Below, in pieces: positions 55,230-64,000 of a DNA stretch of 64,000 nucleotides. The notes beneath the pieces are model-generated. The model was not told the origin of the DNA. It ran no database searches and saw nothing but the letters and a program-made list of their open reading frames with translations. This DNA comes from Xanthomonas hortorum (lineage in GTDB: Bacteria > Pseudomonadota > Gammaproteobacteria > Xanthomonadales > Xanthomonadaceae): the NCBI RefSeq assembly GCF_024339125.1, contig NZ_CP101417.1:558001-622000 (forward strand), read 5' to 3'. The number at the start of each line of letters is the position of its first letter. Within the stretch, counting starts at the first letter, position 1. The position numbers and the translations under genes were made by a program.

Positions 55230-55894
55230 GGCGCAACTTCCTTGGCAGCCAACGTGATGGTGAAGAGATTGTCGCGGATCTCAGGCTTGAACTTTTCCGG
55301 GCTCAGCTCGCCAGTGTCCGGGAAACTCTTGGACTCCGAGCGCGGATAACCTTCCTTCCAGTAGTACTTCGTCTGCGGCTGCTGCGCCGTCACCGTCTTG
55401 CCTTCGATAAACGACAAAAAGCGCGTCTCTTCTTCGGCACCGGTGGCCTTGAGCAGCACGCTGGCGCCACTGAATTCCCAATGGCAGACGCCGCGACCGT
55501 AATAGTCCTCGTCCTGCATCAGGTCCAGATAGACGGTGCCGCGGTATTCGGTGTCGGAGATCTTCTTGAGCGCGAAGTCTTCCTGGCTGGTGATGCGCCC
55601 GGCGGTACCGGTGTCGGGCTGGATCTTGCCGCATTCGGCTTCGTTGCTGACGTCGTATTGCGCCGCACCCTGGACCAGGCCGAAGGTACCGGGCGCCTTG
55701 TCGAGGGTGAGCGTGACCTCGAAGGCCTTGCGTGGGCTGGGATTCAATTTGGCAAGGCCGCGACCGCCCGCCTCCACGTCGGCTTCTGCAGTGGCCTCGG
55801 TTGCGGGGGATGTGGTCTGGGTCATGCTGGTCTCCGGGGCGTTACAGGCCGTAAGCAAAAGGGCCAGCAGGCTCGGTGTGAGAATCAGGCGCAA
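55226..55894 (-). CDS. putative lipoprotein inhibitor of the lipase effector
   Basis: A 222-residue lipoprotein with lipobox LLTAC (Cys17), then a Thr/Ala/Glu-rich linker and a beta-rich domain (KAFEVTLTLDKAPG, EYRGTVYLDLMQDEDYYGRGVCHWEFSG). It corresponds in position to the XAC0573 immunity gene next to XAC0574. Periplasmic anchoring would protect the cell from sister-cell attack. It is coupled to the effector by a 4-bp overlap. Confidence 0.85.
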   Translation of the reverse strand: MRLILTPSLLALLLTACNAPETSMTQTTSPATEATAEADVEAGGRGLAKLNPSPRKAFEVTLTLDKAPGTFGLVQGAAQYDVSNEAECGKIQPDTGTAGRITSQEDFALKKISDTEYRGTVYLDLMQDEDYYGRGVCHWEFSGASVLLKATGAEEETRFLSFIEGKTVTAQQPQTKYYWKEGYPRSESKSFPDTGELSPEKFKPEIRDNLFTITLAAKEVAP

Positions 55895-56065
55895 GGCCGG
55901 CCTCCATGGCGATAAGGGGGCTCAATCTAGTCCGCTTGAGCCGGTGGGGTCAATTTACGGCAGCTGACGTGAGGCAGTTGTTGCCCGCCGGAAAGCTGCC
56001 ATGATTCGACCTGTCCGCTAGGGGAGCGCGTTATCGCCACGGGGTTCACATCGCCAGCCGACAAC

Positions 56066-58060
56066 GTGGCCGTCACCCCGCGCGTGCACTGGCGGCGCAG
56101 CCTGCGCATGCGCGTGTTGCTGGCCGCCACCGCAGTGCTGGTACTGCTGCTGGCAGTCCTGGGAACGGTGTTTTATCTGGGCGCCCGTGCCGAATTGGTG
56201 GAGGCCGCGCGCACCGAAGTGGATGGCTTGACCGAGCAGACCGCGCGCAGCCTGGCAGCGATGCTGGATTCGGTGCAGGTGAGCGGCCGCACATTGGCGG
56301 CCAGCAGCGGTGCGGTGGGGCTGCAGCCGTTCAATCTGCGTGCGTTGTTGCTGGCCACGCTCAGTGGCGACCCGGATATTGGCGCGGCGCGTTTGATCAT
56401 CGAGCCGCGCACGCAAAAAGCCCGCGATACCGGGTTTGTCTGGTACGTGCATCGCGATGGCACCCGCGTGCTGGAAAAATCGGTGCAGGAGCTGGGCGAC
56501 GACTACCGCGCAATGCCGTGGTACCTGCGCACCCAGCGCGAAGGGCGTGCATGGTGGTCCGAGCCGTATATCAACACCAATGGCGGCAGCGAGTTGTACA
56601 CCAGTTACAACCTGCCGCTGCGCCGGCCGGGCGATGCGGTGGATGCGGCGCCGGTGGGCATGGTGAGCGTGGATCTGCCGCTGCAACATCTGCGCGCCAT
56701 CATCGACCAGTTGCCGCACGACATCAGCATCCGGCCGATGCTGTTGTCGCCGGAGGGGATGGTGATGTTCAGCCCCGACCCCGCGCTCAATCTGCATGAC
56801 ACGCTCGCTACCTACGTGGCGCGTTCGCGCCCGGACCTGGCGCCGCTGCAGCGTGCAGTGGCGGCGGGTCAGCCGATCTCGTTCTCGCACACCGCTCCCG
56901 ATGGCGAGCGCTTCCTGACCCATAGCGCGGCGGTGGGACGCAGCGGCTGGACCTTTGTGCTGTCCGCATCGGAAAACTACGTGCTGGCCGGCCTGAACTG
57001 GCTGGCCGCATGGGTGGCGTTGGCGGCGTTGCTGGGCGCGGCAGTGTGGTGGTGGTTGATGGGGCGGATCACGCGCACCTTGACGCGGCCGATCGAGGAA
57101 TTGACCGATACCGCCGAGCATTTTCGCCGTGGCGAATTCGAGTACCCGCTGCGGCATATCGAGCGCGATGACGAAGTGGGCGTGATGGCGCGTGCGTTCG
57201 ACAGCGCACGCGGTGCGATCCGCGACCATATCGCGCAGATCGGCGAGATGACCTCTGCGCGCGAACGCATGTACAGCGAGCTGCAGATTGCGCGCGAGAT
57301 CCAGCAGGCGATGCTGCCGTCCGGGCGTACCTTCGATCGCGCAAACTCGCATCTGGAAACCTGCGCCTGGCTGGAACCGGCCAAGGCGGTGGGCGGCGAT
57401 TTTTACCACTTCATCGAGACCGAGCCGGGGCTGTTGTGGTTTGTGATTGGCGATGTCTCCGACAAGGGCGTGCCGGCCGCCTTGTTCATGGCGCGCGCGG
57501 TGAGCGTGCTGGAAATCGCCGCGCGCCGGCACACGCGCCCGGACGCCATCCTGATCGCCGCCTCCACGCGGCTGGCCGAGAACAACGAGCCGTGCATGTT
57601 CGCCACCGTGCTGTGCGGGGTGATCAATGTGGTGAGCGGCGAATACTGGCTGGCCAGCGCCGGGCACGAGCCGCCGCTGTTGATCGACCTGGATGGCACG
57701 GTGCGGCCGTTGCCGTTGGAAACCGGTGCGCCGCTGGGCATCGAGCCGCAGCTGGCGTACCCGGTGCTGCAGGGCCGCATGCGCGCCGGGCAGACCCTGC
57801 TGGGTTATACCGATGGCGTGACCGAGGCGATGGACGAATACGGCGCCAGCTACGGGCTGGAGCGGCTGCTGGCCGCGCTGCATCCGCGCCGTAGCGCGGC
57901 GGCACAGTGCAAGGCGGTCATCGACGACATCGCCGGGTTCACCGGCCAGGCCGATGCGTACGACGACATCACGCTGCTGGCGATCCGGCTGCGCCAGGAG
58001 CATGCTGAGCCGGTGGCAGACGCTGGCCGGGACGGTCCCGGAAAGGCAACGACCGGATGA
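56066..58060 (+). CDS. membrane PP2C phosphatase (RsbU/SpoIIE type) with periplasmic sensor and HAMP
   Basis: A 664-residue protein, GTG start at 56066 (uncertain: the AGGGGAG near 56020 is about 40 nt away). Two membrane segments (LLAATAVLVLLLAVLGTVFYL; near 305-330) bracket a periplasmic Cache-like domain (WYLRTQREGRAWWSEPYINTNGGSELYTSYN). HAMP follows (RPIEELTDTAEHFRRG), then a PP2C/SpoIIE domain with GGDFYHFIETEPG, IGDVSDKGVPAALFMA and YTDGVTEAMDEYG. It should dephosphorylate the STAS protein encoded two genes later. It overlaps the next gene by 4 bp. Confidence 0.9.
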   Translation: MAVTPRVHWRRSLRMRVLLAATAVLVLLLAVLGTVFYLGARAELVEAARTEVDGLTEQTARSLAAMLDSVQVSGRTLAASSGAVGLQPFNLRALLLATLSGDPDIGAARLIIEPRTQKARDTGFVWYVHRDGTRVLEKSVQELGDDYRAMPWYLRTQREGRAWWSEPYINTNGGSELYTSYNLPLRRPGDAVDAAPVGMVSVDLPLQHLRAIIDQLPHDISIRPMLLSPEGMVMFSPDPALNLHDTLATYVARSRPDLAPLQRAVAAGQPISFSHTAPDGERFLTHSAAVGRSGWTFVLSASENYVLAGLNWLAAWVALAALLGAAVWWWLMGRITRTLTRPIEELTDTAEHFRRGEFEYPLRHIERDDEVGVMARAFDSARGAIRDHIAQIGEMTSARERMYSELQIAREIQQAMLPSGRTFDRANSHLETCAWLEPAKAVGGDFYHFIETEPGLLWFVIGDVSDKGVPAALFMARAVSVLEIAARRHTRPDAILIAASTRLAENNEPCMFATVLCGVINVVSGEYWLASAGHEPPLLIDLDGTVRPLPLETGAPLGIEPQLAYPVLQGRMRAGQTLLGYTDGVTEAMDEYGASYGLERLLAALHPRRSAAAQCKAVIDDIAGFTGQADAYDDITLLAIRLRQEHAEPVADAGRDGPGKATTG

Positions 58061-58488
58061 AGCTCGAACTGGCCATCGCGCCGTCGCTGGCCCAACTGGC
58101 CGGCGCCAACGACGCGCTGGAAGACTCGCTGATGCGCGAAGGCCTGCACGAAGCGCGCATCGGCCAGGTGCGGCTGATCGTGGAAGAACTCGGCTGCAAC
58201 GCGCTCACCCACGGCCAATGCGCCGAACAGCCCTTACGCCTGCAGCTGCAGCTGGACGCGCAGGCGCTGGTACTGGAGCTGAGCGACCCGGGCAGCGCTT
58301 TCGACCCGCGTGCGCTGCCCGAGCTGGAGCTGGATGCCGCGCTCGACGATCGGCCGATCGGCGGATTGGGGTTGTTTTTGGTGCATCAGTTCGCCGATCA
58401 CATCGACTACCGTCGCGATGGTGCATATAACGTCGTGCGTATCACCTTGCTGCATCCGTACGCCCCTGTCCCCGAGGCACTGCCATGA
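58057..58488 (+). CDS. anti-sigma factor-like HATPase kinase (RsbW type)
   Basis: A 143-residue GHKL-fold protein: N box EELGCNALTHG, and G box GGLGLFLVHQFAD. It should phosphorylate the STAS partner, or bind a target protein in its place. Coupled by ATGA overlap on both sides. In this operon it is the switch between phosphatase and antagonist. Confidence 0.88.
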   Translation: MKLELAIAPSLAQLAGANDALEDSLMREGLHEARIGQVRLIVEELGCNALTHGQCAEQPLRLQLQLDAQALVLELSDPGSAFDPRALPELELDAALDDRPIGGLGLFLVHQFADHIDYRRDGAYNVVRITLLHPYAPVPEALP

Positions 58489-58904
58489 CCACGCTCGCCA
58501 TCCAGATCGACCCGCCGCAAGACACCCGTCAACGCGTGATCCTGACCGGGCGCCTGGACTCCCACACCTACCAGGACCTGGATGCGGCGCTGTCGCCACT
58601 GCTGGGCACCAGCATCGTCACCCTGGTGCTGGACCTGACCGCGCTGGAATACATTTCCAGCGCCGGCATCCGCAGCATCTTCAAGGTGCGCAAGGCGCTG
58701 GCGACCCATCAGGGCAAGCTGCTGGTGACCAACCCGCAGCCGCAGATCCGCAAGGTCTTCGACATGGTCAAGGCGGTGCCGCTGAGCGATGTGTTCGCCT
58801 CCACCGAAGAGCTGGATGCGTATCTGTCCGCGATGCAGCGCAAGGTCATCGAACAGCACGCCGACGGCGACAACCCGATCCTGCCGCACTTCGCCGAAGT
58901 GTAA
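58485..58904 (+). CDS. STAS anti-anti-sigma factor (RsbV type)
   Basis: A 139-residue protein whose STAS core spans about residues 15-110. The phosphorylatable Ser is in LDLTALEYISSAGIRSIFKV (Ser58 or Ser59). Phosphorylated by the RsbW-like kinase and reset by the RsbU-like phosphatase, it would control an unknown target. No sigma factor gene is in the operon, so the target may be another kind of protein. Confidence 0.9.
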   Translation: MTTLAIQIDPPQDTRQRVILTGRLDSHTYQDLDAALSPLLGTSIVTLVLDLTALEYISSAGIRSIFKVRKALATHQGKLLVTNPQPQIRKVFDMVKAVPLSDVFASTEELDAYLSAMQRKVIEQHADGDNPILPHFAEV

Positions 58905-58997
58905 GCGGCATCGCCTACGCGTACATGTAGTGACGTGTGTGCGTATGGCACGGCAGCGGCATTGGTTAGGCTAAGACGCCCTGATACTTGCGTTGCA

Positions 58998-59621
58998 ATG
59001 CCCGCACTGATCATTTTCGATTTCGACGGCACCCTGGCCGACTCGTTCGGTTTCTTTTTGAGCACGCAGCGCGTGCTGGCCGAGCGGCACGGTTTCCGTG
59101 CGGCACAAGCGCACGAGGTGGAGGATGCTCGCCGGCTGAGTACGCGGGAGCTGTTGAAGGCCTCCGGGCTGCGTGCCTGGCGCGTGCCGCTGGTGGCCGC
59201 CGACTTTATCCGCCTGATGCGCGCCGCCCCGCCAATGGCGTTGTTCGACGGCATTGCTGAGGTGCTGGGGACGCTGCATGCGCAAGGCACGCGTCTGGCC
59301 GTGGTGTCGTCCAACTCGGTGGAGAATGTGCAACGTGCTTTGGGCGAGGACTTGAGCGCGAAGTTTGCCGTGATCGACGGTGGTGCGCATCTGCTGGGCA
59401 AGCAACGCGCCTTGCGTCGTGTACTGCGCGCCACCGGGTATGGCGCGACGCAGGCAGTGTATGTGGGCGACCAGGTTGCCGACTGGGAAGCGGCGCAAGT
59501 GGTGGGGTTGCCGTTTGCTGCGGTGGCGTGGGGCTATGCGCACCCGGAGGTGTTTGCCGGGTTGGCTGGGACGCAGTTGATTGAACGTGTGGACGGGTTG
59601 CTTGGGTTGGGTGTGCAGTAG
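58998..59621 (+). CDS. HAD-family hydrolase (phosphoglycolate phosphatase-like)
   Basis: A 207-residue cytosolic phosphatase starting at ATG 58998, which places the catalytic motif I IIFDFDGTLADS at the N-terminus. Motif II Ser is in LAVVSSNS, motif III Lys in LGKQRALRRVL, motif IV in YVGDQVADWEAA. The cap is small. Substrate unknown. Confidence 0.9.
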   Translation: MPALIIFDFDGTLADSFGFFLSTQRVLAERHGFRAAQAHEVEDARRLSTRELLKASGLRAWRVPLVAADFIRLMRAAPPMALFDGIAEVLGTLHAQGTRLAVVSSNSVENVQRALGEDLSAKFAVIDGGAHLLGKQRALRRVLRATGYGATQAVYVGDQVADWEAAQVVGLPFAAVAWGYAHPEVFAGLAGTQLIERVDGLLGLGVQ

Positions 59622-59639
59622 CCCGGTTTTTCAATGGCT

Positions 59640-59688
59640 GGGATTTGGGATTTGGGATTTGGGATTTGGGATTTGGGATTTGGGATTC
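59640..59688. repeat. tandem heptamer repeat GGGATTT
   Basis: Six perfect copies of GGGATTT (59640-59681) and one GGGATTC lie just after the HAD gene. A GGGAGTC follows. Copy number is likely to vary between strains. Confidence 0.95.
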
Positions 59689-59734
59689 GGGAGTCGCAAG
59701 AGCAAGAGCTTCCCAGCGCTACGTGCGGACGTAC

Positions 59735-59785
59735 CCTCATCCGCCCTTCGGGCACCTTCTCCCGGAGGGAGAAGGGTAGGAGCAT
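59735..59785. repeat. REP-like palindrome (CCCTTCGGGCACCTTCTCCC)
   Basis: CCTCATCCGCCCTTCGGG and CACCTTCTCCCGGAGGGAG AAGG form nested short stems. Such units occur dispersed between genes in many proteobacteria. It lies between the HAD and GntR genes. Confidence 0.5.
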
Positions 59786-59837
59786 CAGGCGCACCTGGGA
59801 TCAAGCCAACTGCTTTAAGCGGCTCGCCACGGCGCCT

Positions 59838-60557
59838 CTACACCCCGCCGACCCGCGGCAAGGGTGCAGGCACGTTCAACATGCCGCCCGCTGCCACATA
59901 CGCCGCCAAGGCCTGCCCCTGGCTCAACAGATGCCCGTGCATCGTGCGCTCTGCGCCCTCGGCATCGCCGCGCCGCACGCACTCCATCAATGCACGATGC
60001 TCGGCCAACGATTGCGCCATGCGTCCCGGCGTCAGCAGCTGACGGCCACGATGCATCTTGAGGATGCGGTGCAGATCGTGGGTGACCCGGATCAACCACG
60101 GATTGCCGGCGTACTGCTGCACGGTTTCATGAATCAGATAATTGTTGCGGTAGTACTCGGCCAGATCACCAACGTCGGCTGCGGCTTCCATCGCTGCGTG
60201 CAGGTCTTCCAGGCGTTGCACGCCGGCCGCATCGATACGCTTGACCGCATCGTGCGCGCAGCGGCCTTCGAGCATGGCCATCACCGGGAACAGCTGGTTG
60301 AGATCTTCCAGCGTCAACCGCGTGACCCGGCTGCCGCGGCCGGCGTCCAGTTGCACCAGGCCTTCGGCGGCGAGCAGCTTGAGGCTTTCGCGCAGCGGAG
60401 TGCGGCTGATGCCGAGTTCTTCGGCCAGGGCCGGCTCGTCGATCCACTCGCCCGGTGGCAACGCGTAGTCGTAGATCTTCTGGCGCAGGCGCTCGGCCAC
60501 TTCCTCGTACAGCGGTACGCGCTTTTTGGCGGTGCGCGAATCAGGGGCGAGGGTCAT
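59838..60557 (-). CDS. GntR-family regulator (FCD), probable malonate operon regulator
   Basis: A 239-residue protein. The GntR winged helix spans 15-80 (EEVAERLRQKIYDYALPPGEW, ISRTPLRESLKLLAAEGLV). The FCD ligand-binding domain follows with LFPVMAMLEGRCAHDAV, NYLIHETV, and HRALMECVRRGDAEGAERTM. It is 79 bp downstream of the transporter gene on the same strand, so regulation of the malonate genes is likely (MdcY/MatR-like). Confidence 0.85.
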   Translation of the reverse strand: MTLAPDSRTAKKRVPLYEEVAERLRQKIYDYALPPGEWIDEPALAEELGISRTPLRESLKLLAAEGLVQLDAGRGSRVTRLTLEDLNQLFPVMAMLEGRCAHDAVKRIDAAGVQRLEDLHAAMEAAADVGDLAEYYRNNYLIHETVQQYAGNPWLIRVTHDLHRILKMHRGRQLLTPGRMAQSLAEHRALMECVRRGDAEGAERTMHGHLLSQGQALAAYVAAGGMLNVPAPLPRVGGV

Positions 60558-60636
60558 GGCGGGCAGGTCGTTAGCGTCGGAGCAGGGCCGCCCATTCTAC
60601 GGGGGCGCCCCACTCCGCCGCTGTGCGCATGCCGGC

Positions 60637-61992
60637 TCACAGCCAGCCCGGCACCACGAACAGCAGCCACGCGGTCAGTGGCCCCAACAACACCACCAGC
60701 CCGCTGTAGACCAGGAAGCGGCGGAACAGCGCGTCGCGCTCCTCTTTCGCGGCCGAAGCCACCACCAGCGCGCCGTTGGTGGAGAACGGGCTGACATCGA
60801 CGATGGTGGAAGACACCGCGAGCGCGCAGATCACCCCGGCCGCACCCAGCTGACCCTGCATCAGGAACGGCACCGCCAGCGGAATGGTGGCGCCCAGCAC
60901 GGCTGCGGACGATGCGAACGCGGACACGATGCCGCCGACATAACAGACCAGCAGCGCGCCCAACAACGGCATGCCGATATGCGAGACGCCGGTGCCGATG
61001 TAGTCCACCGCGCCGGCTTTTTCCAGCACTGCGACGTAGGTGACCACGCCGCTGATCAACAACACCGTGGACCAGCTGATGCCATCCACCGCACCCTTCT
61101 GCGCGCTGGGCGAGATCAATGCGAGGACGACAGCAACGGTGATCGACACCAGACCGACATTGAGGTTGTAGATCAGCGCCGCGACACCCAGACCCAGCAA
61201 GCCCACCAACGTAATCAAGCGATCGCGGGTGATGGCGACAGCCTCCAGCGCCAGCGGATTGGTCGACAGCGTGCCGCCGCCAGCGGCGACCAAGGAGCCA
61301 TGCCCTTCGATCGCGAACGGCCGCTTGGAGGCTTGATCGTCGGCCACCGCCACGTATTGCGCATCCGCCAACGAGACCTCCTGCCGACGCATCAGCTTGA
61401 GCCCGCCGAACGCGCAGAAGCAGATGATCGCCATCATCAGGTTGAAACCAAGACTGGTGAGGAACACCGCCATCTCGGTGACGTCCAGCCCGGCCTTTTC
61501 GACCACCTTGTTGGTGATGCCGCCATACACGCTGATCGGCGAAAACCCGCCGCCCTGTGCGCCATGGATCACCAGCAGGCCCATCATCAACGGGTTGATG
61601 CGGTACTGCTTGGCAAAGCGCAATGCCACCGGGCCGATGATGGCCACTGCCGCCGGCCCAAGCGCACCGAATGCAGTCAGCAACCCGGTAATGACGAACA
61701 TCACCCATGGAATCGCCACGATACGCCCGCGTACCGCGCGCACTGCCCAATGCACCAGCAGATCGATGGTGCCGTTCTTCTGCGCGATGGCGAACAGATA
61801 GGTGATGCCGACCAGGGTGAGGAACAGGTCGCCCGGAAAGCCGGCCAGTACCTCCTTGCCGTCCAGCCCCACCCACACGCCGCCGATGATGAACGCCAGC
61901 GCGAAGGCCACCGCACCCATGTTGATGGGCAATGCGGTGGCGACGATGAACATGATCACCAAGCCAAGAATCGTTGCAATTTGCGGGGTCAT
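60637..61992 (-). CDS. malonate/dicarboxylate transporter (MatC-like)
   Basis: A 451-residue inner-membrane carrier starting at ATG 61992. It has about 12 segments with repeats such as FVITGLLTAFGALGPAAVAIIGPVA and GVVTYVAVLEK, and the conserved MatC N-domain segment PINMGAVAFALAFIIGGVWVG. It should import malonate for the decarboxylase encoded upstream. It is 158 bp after mdcH. Confidence 0.85.
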   Translation of the reverse strand: MTPQIATILGLVIMFIVATALPINMGAVAFALAFIIGGVWVGLDGKEVLAGFPGDLFLTLVGITYLFAIAQKNGTIDLLVHWAVRAVRGRIVAIPWVMFVITGLLTAFGALGPAAVAIIGPVALRFAKQYRINPLMMGLLVIHGAQGGGFSPISVYGGITNKVVEKAGLDVTEMAVFLTSLGFNLMMAIICFCAFGGLKLMRRQEVSLADAQYVAVADDQASKRPFAIEGHGSLVAAGGGTLSTNPLALEAVAITRDRLITLVGLLGLGVAALIYNLNVGLVSITVAVVLALISPSAQKGAVDGISWSTVLLISGVVTYVAVLEKAGAVDYIGTGVSHIGMPLLGALLVCYVGGIVSAFASSAAVLGATIPLAVPFLMQGQLGAAGVICALAVSSTIVDVSPFSTNGALVVASAAKEERDALFRRFLVYSGLVVLLGPLTAWLLFVVPGWL

Positions 61993-62150
61993 GCGCCCTC
62001 CCAGACACCTGATACGCGTACAGCACGGATGGCCACCCGCCACCCAAGGGTCACGCCCTGTCAGACACCAGGAGCGGCCAACAACACCGATGCGTAGCTG
62101 CCAGGCGGTTGCCTGCTCGCTACGCGTTGCTGGCCTCTCCTAGCGTTACC

Positions 62151-63071
62151 TCATGCCGCGCGCTCGCACGCGGCGTTGACCCACTCGACAACACCTTGGG
62201 TGCTGTTGAATTCGTCCACCGACCGCGCCTCGCAGTCCGGCAATACCTCCCGCGCCATGCGCGCCAATGCGCTGCCTGGCCCCAGTTCGAGAAACACGCG
62301 TGCGCCGCGTTCTGCGGCCTGCACCAGCACGTCGTACCAGCGCACGGTCTGCGCGATCTGTGCGGCCAGCGTGTCGATCACCGAGGCCTGCGTGGTGACT
62401 GCACGCGCATCGATACCGGCCAGCACGCGCAGCTTGGGCGCAGTGATCTCTGCGTTTTTCAATGCGATGGCGAATGCGTCGGCGGCCGCGCGCAACCACG
62501 GCGTATGCGCCGGCACGCTGACCGGCAGCAGCGTGATGCGTGCGCCCTGCGCCTGTGCAGCGTCGCCAAGCGCTTGCAGCGCAGCGTGCGGGCCACCGAG
62601 CACGGCGTGATCGTCACCGTTGATGATGGCCAGTGCCGCGCCATGGGTCTGGCATAGCGTTTCGAGCGCGCGCAGTGGCAGGCCGACCACCGCCATCAAC
62701 CCGGCATTGTCCGGGCTGGCCGCGTCCATCAGGCGTGCGCGGGTGGCGGCCAGCTGCAGGCAGGTATCGATGTCCATGCTGCCGGCCACCGCATGCGCGG
62801 CGAGCTCGCCGACGCTGTAGCCGAGTACCAATAATGGCGTGGGCAGCTGCTCACGCATTACCTGCCATTGCGCCAGCGTGCCGGCGCACACCAGTGGTTG
62901 TGCAATGGCATTGGCGTAACGGCTTGGGTCTGCGGCAAGCGTTTGCACAGAGGTGCCGAGCAGCTCGGTCGCGGCAGCGAGCACGCTGGCCGCAGCGGGT
63001 GCGTCGGCGACACGCGCGAACATCCCGGCGTGTTGACCGCCTTGGCCTGGGCATAGCACGGCGAGCGTCAT
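62151..63071 (-). CDS. mdcH: malonate decarboxylase epsilon subunit (MdcH, acyltransferase)
   Basis: A 306-residue malonyl-CoA:ACP transacylase-fold protein: LAVLCPGQGGQHAGMF, Ser in GYSVGELAAHAV and His in VSVPAHTPWL. It loads malonate on the decarboxylase ACP subunit (MdcC) to start the cycle. Its start overlaps the mdcB stop by 4 bp. Confidence 0.92.
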   Translation of the reverse strand: MTLAVLCPGQGGQHAGMFARVADAPAAASVLAAATELLGTSVQTLAADPSRYANAIAQPLVCAGTLAQWQVMREQLPTPLLVLGYSVGELAAHAVAGSMDIDTCLQLAATRARLMDAASPDNAGLMAVVGLPLRALETLCQTHGAALAIINGDDHAVLGGPHAALQALGDAAQAQGARITLLPVSVPAHTPWLRAAADAFAIALKNAEITAPKLRVLAGIDARAVTTQASVIDTLAAQIAQTVRWYDVLVQAAERGARVFLELGPGSALARMAREVLPDCEARSVDEFNSTQGVVEWVNAACERAA

Positions 63072-63892
63072 GCGCTTTCCTGCAGGTGCAGAAACCAGGC
63101 GCAGGCCAGCAGATCGGCGCTGCCGCCCGGGCTTAGACGACGGGCAACAAATTGCTTACCGATGGCGTTCAAACAATCGCGCCACTGCGGTTGCGCGATG
63201 CCGCCGTCGGTGAGGAAGGCACCTGCTTGCGCTTTTGCGTAGGCCAGCCCTTCCTGCCCACCACGATGCAGCAGATTCAGATCGTCCACTTCGCTGACCA
63301 ACTGCATCAGCGTCTGCGCCAATGCCGCCTCGCGCGTGGCGCCGCTGTGCAATGCAGCGCGCAGGCACGGCAGCGCGACTTCGCGTAACAGCGGGTAGCC
63401 GGCTGCGGCCTGCTCGCGCACACCACTGACCTGATACTGCGCACGCATACGCTGACCATTGCTGTGCGGATTCAGCGGCACAGCCTGCAATGCATCACGC
63501 CACGCCTGCACCGCGTTGCAGACCGCTTCACCAGTGGGACGGCGCCCGTGCGCGACACGCAAGCGCGCCGCCTGCGCAGTGAGCAAGCCGAGGCTGAAAA
63601 TCGCGCCGCGATGGGTATTGATGCCGCCGGTGGCGCGCAGCATCGCCGCTTCGGCAGCGATGCCGAGCTGACGCAGGCGTGCGAACGGGGCGTTGTCGAT
63701 GCCGGCTTGCGCAATCGCGACAAAGTAGCCGCGCAACGCGAACAGGCTGCGCAGAAAGGTGGCCGCGTCCATATCGGTGTGGCTACCGGTATCGAACGGG
63801 GTGACCAGGCCAGGTTTTGGTGCGCAGGCCAGTTCTGCGTGCAAGGCAAGCACTGCAAGGCGGCCGAGTCGGTGCGCCAGTGCATTTGCCAT
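63068..63892 (-). CDS. mdcB: triphosphoribosyl-dephospho-CoA synthase (MdcB)
   Basis: A 274-residue enzyme that makes the 2'-(5''-triphosphoribosyl)-3'-dephospho-CoA prosthetic group of MdcC. Motifs: LACAPKPGLVTPFDTGSHTDMD, GGINTHRGAIFSLGL and VSEVDDLNLLHRGG. The frame stays open to the right edge (about 36 codons), so a start outside the window cannot be excluded. The remaining mdc genes should lie beyond 64000. Confidence 0.92.
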   Translation of the reverse strand: MANALAHRLGRLAVLALHAELACAPKPGLVTPFDTGSHTDMDAATFLRSLFALRGYFVAIAQAGIDNAPFARLRQLGIAAEAAMLRATGGINTHRGAIFSLGLLTAQAARLRVAHGRRPTGEAVCNAVQAWRDALQAVPLNPHSNGQRMRAQYQVSGVREQAAAGYPLLREVALPCLRAALHSGATREAALAQTLMQLVSEVDDLNLLHRGGQEGLAYAKAQAGAFLTDGGIAQPQWRDCLNAIGKQFVARRLSPGGSADLLACAWFLHLQESA

Positions 63893-64000
63893 GCCGCTGG
63901 TGAGACGCGATGTGCCCTGCAGCGATGCACGATCTTGAATATCGCCATGCGTACATGCGGTCTCGGCCTTGGCATCGGCAACATTTTTCGCCAGCGCACT

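Noticed and set aside
56018-58003. 661-codon minus-strand frame opposite the RsbU-like gene
   Set aside because: Composition is Arg/His/Gln-rich and without motifs, as expected of an antisense shadow.
60526-62097. 523-codon plus-strand frame opposite the transporter
   Set aside because: Antisense shadow of the membrane transporter; His/Gln/Asp-rich with no motifs.

Overview
The window is chromosomal DNA from a Xanthomonas. The two small peptide genes at 18844-19179 encode cores beginning GGPLAGEE, which I recognise from memory as xanthomonin-type lasso peptides described from X. gardneri (X. hortorum pv. gardneri). That makes this species the best guess. High GC, many S9 peptidases, a TonB-dependent receptor, XVIPCD-tailed effectors of the bacteria-killing type IV secretion system (X-T4SS) and REP/RAYT traces all fit the genus. 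I saw no rRNA, tRNA or CRISPR array.

Layout. 0-16.7 kb is ordinary chromosome: lipoproteins, a TPR/GGDEF diguanylate cyclase, two secreted S9 peptidases, a papain-like hydrolase, an esterase, a CPBP protease, a glutathionyl-hydroquinone reductase, a truncated SPFH gene and a zinc-ribbon SDR protein. 16.9-27.1 kb is the lasso peptide locus: a GntR regulator, an IS5-family element, two precursors, B and C maturation genes, then on the other strand an isopeptidase and a TonB-dependent receptor, and a divergent XRE regulator with two palindromic operator candidates. 27.1-28.7 kb is a wHTH-Fic protein preceded by five phased repeats.

28.7-41.4 kb holds three X-T4SS effector loci with immunity candidates. 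Two of the three effector genes are each split by a copy of the same 1159-bp IS5-family element, ahead of or close to the XVIPCD secretion signal. Both breaks restore in frame when the IS and one 4-bp target duplication are removed. SymE-like genes lie among them. 41.4-49.2 kb is a partly AT-rich island: a membrane protein, a RAYT remnant, a type II restriction-modification system (XRE protein, C5 methyltransferase, Eco29kI-like GIY-YIG nuclease) and a two-gene NYN-nuclease plus NACHT-like NTPase operon, which is the best candidate here for a little-described defence system. The island abuts the terminator of aceE.

49.2-64 kb returns to chromosome: aceE, a GH53 endo-galactanase, a lipase effector with its lipoprotein inhibitor candidate, an RsbU/RsbW/RsbV-type partner-switch operon, a HAD phosphatase, and the distal part of a malonate decarboxylase operon (mdcB, mdcH, matC-like transporter, GntR regulator) that runs off the right edge.
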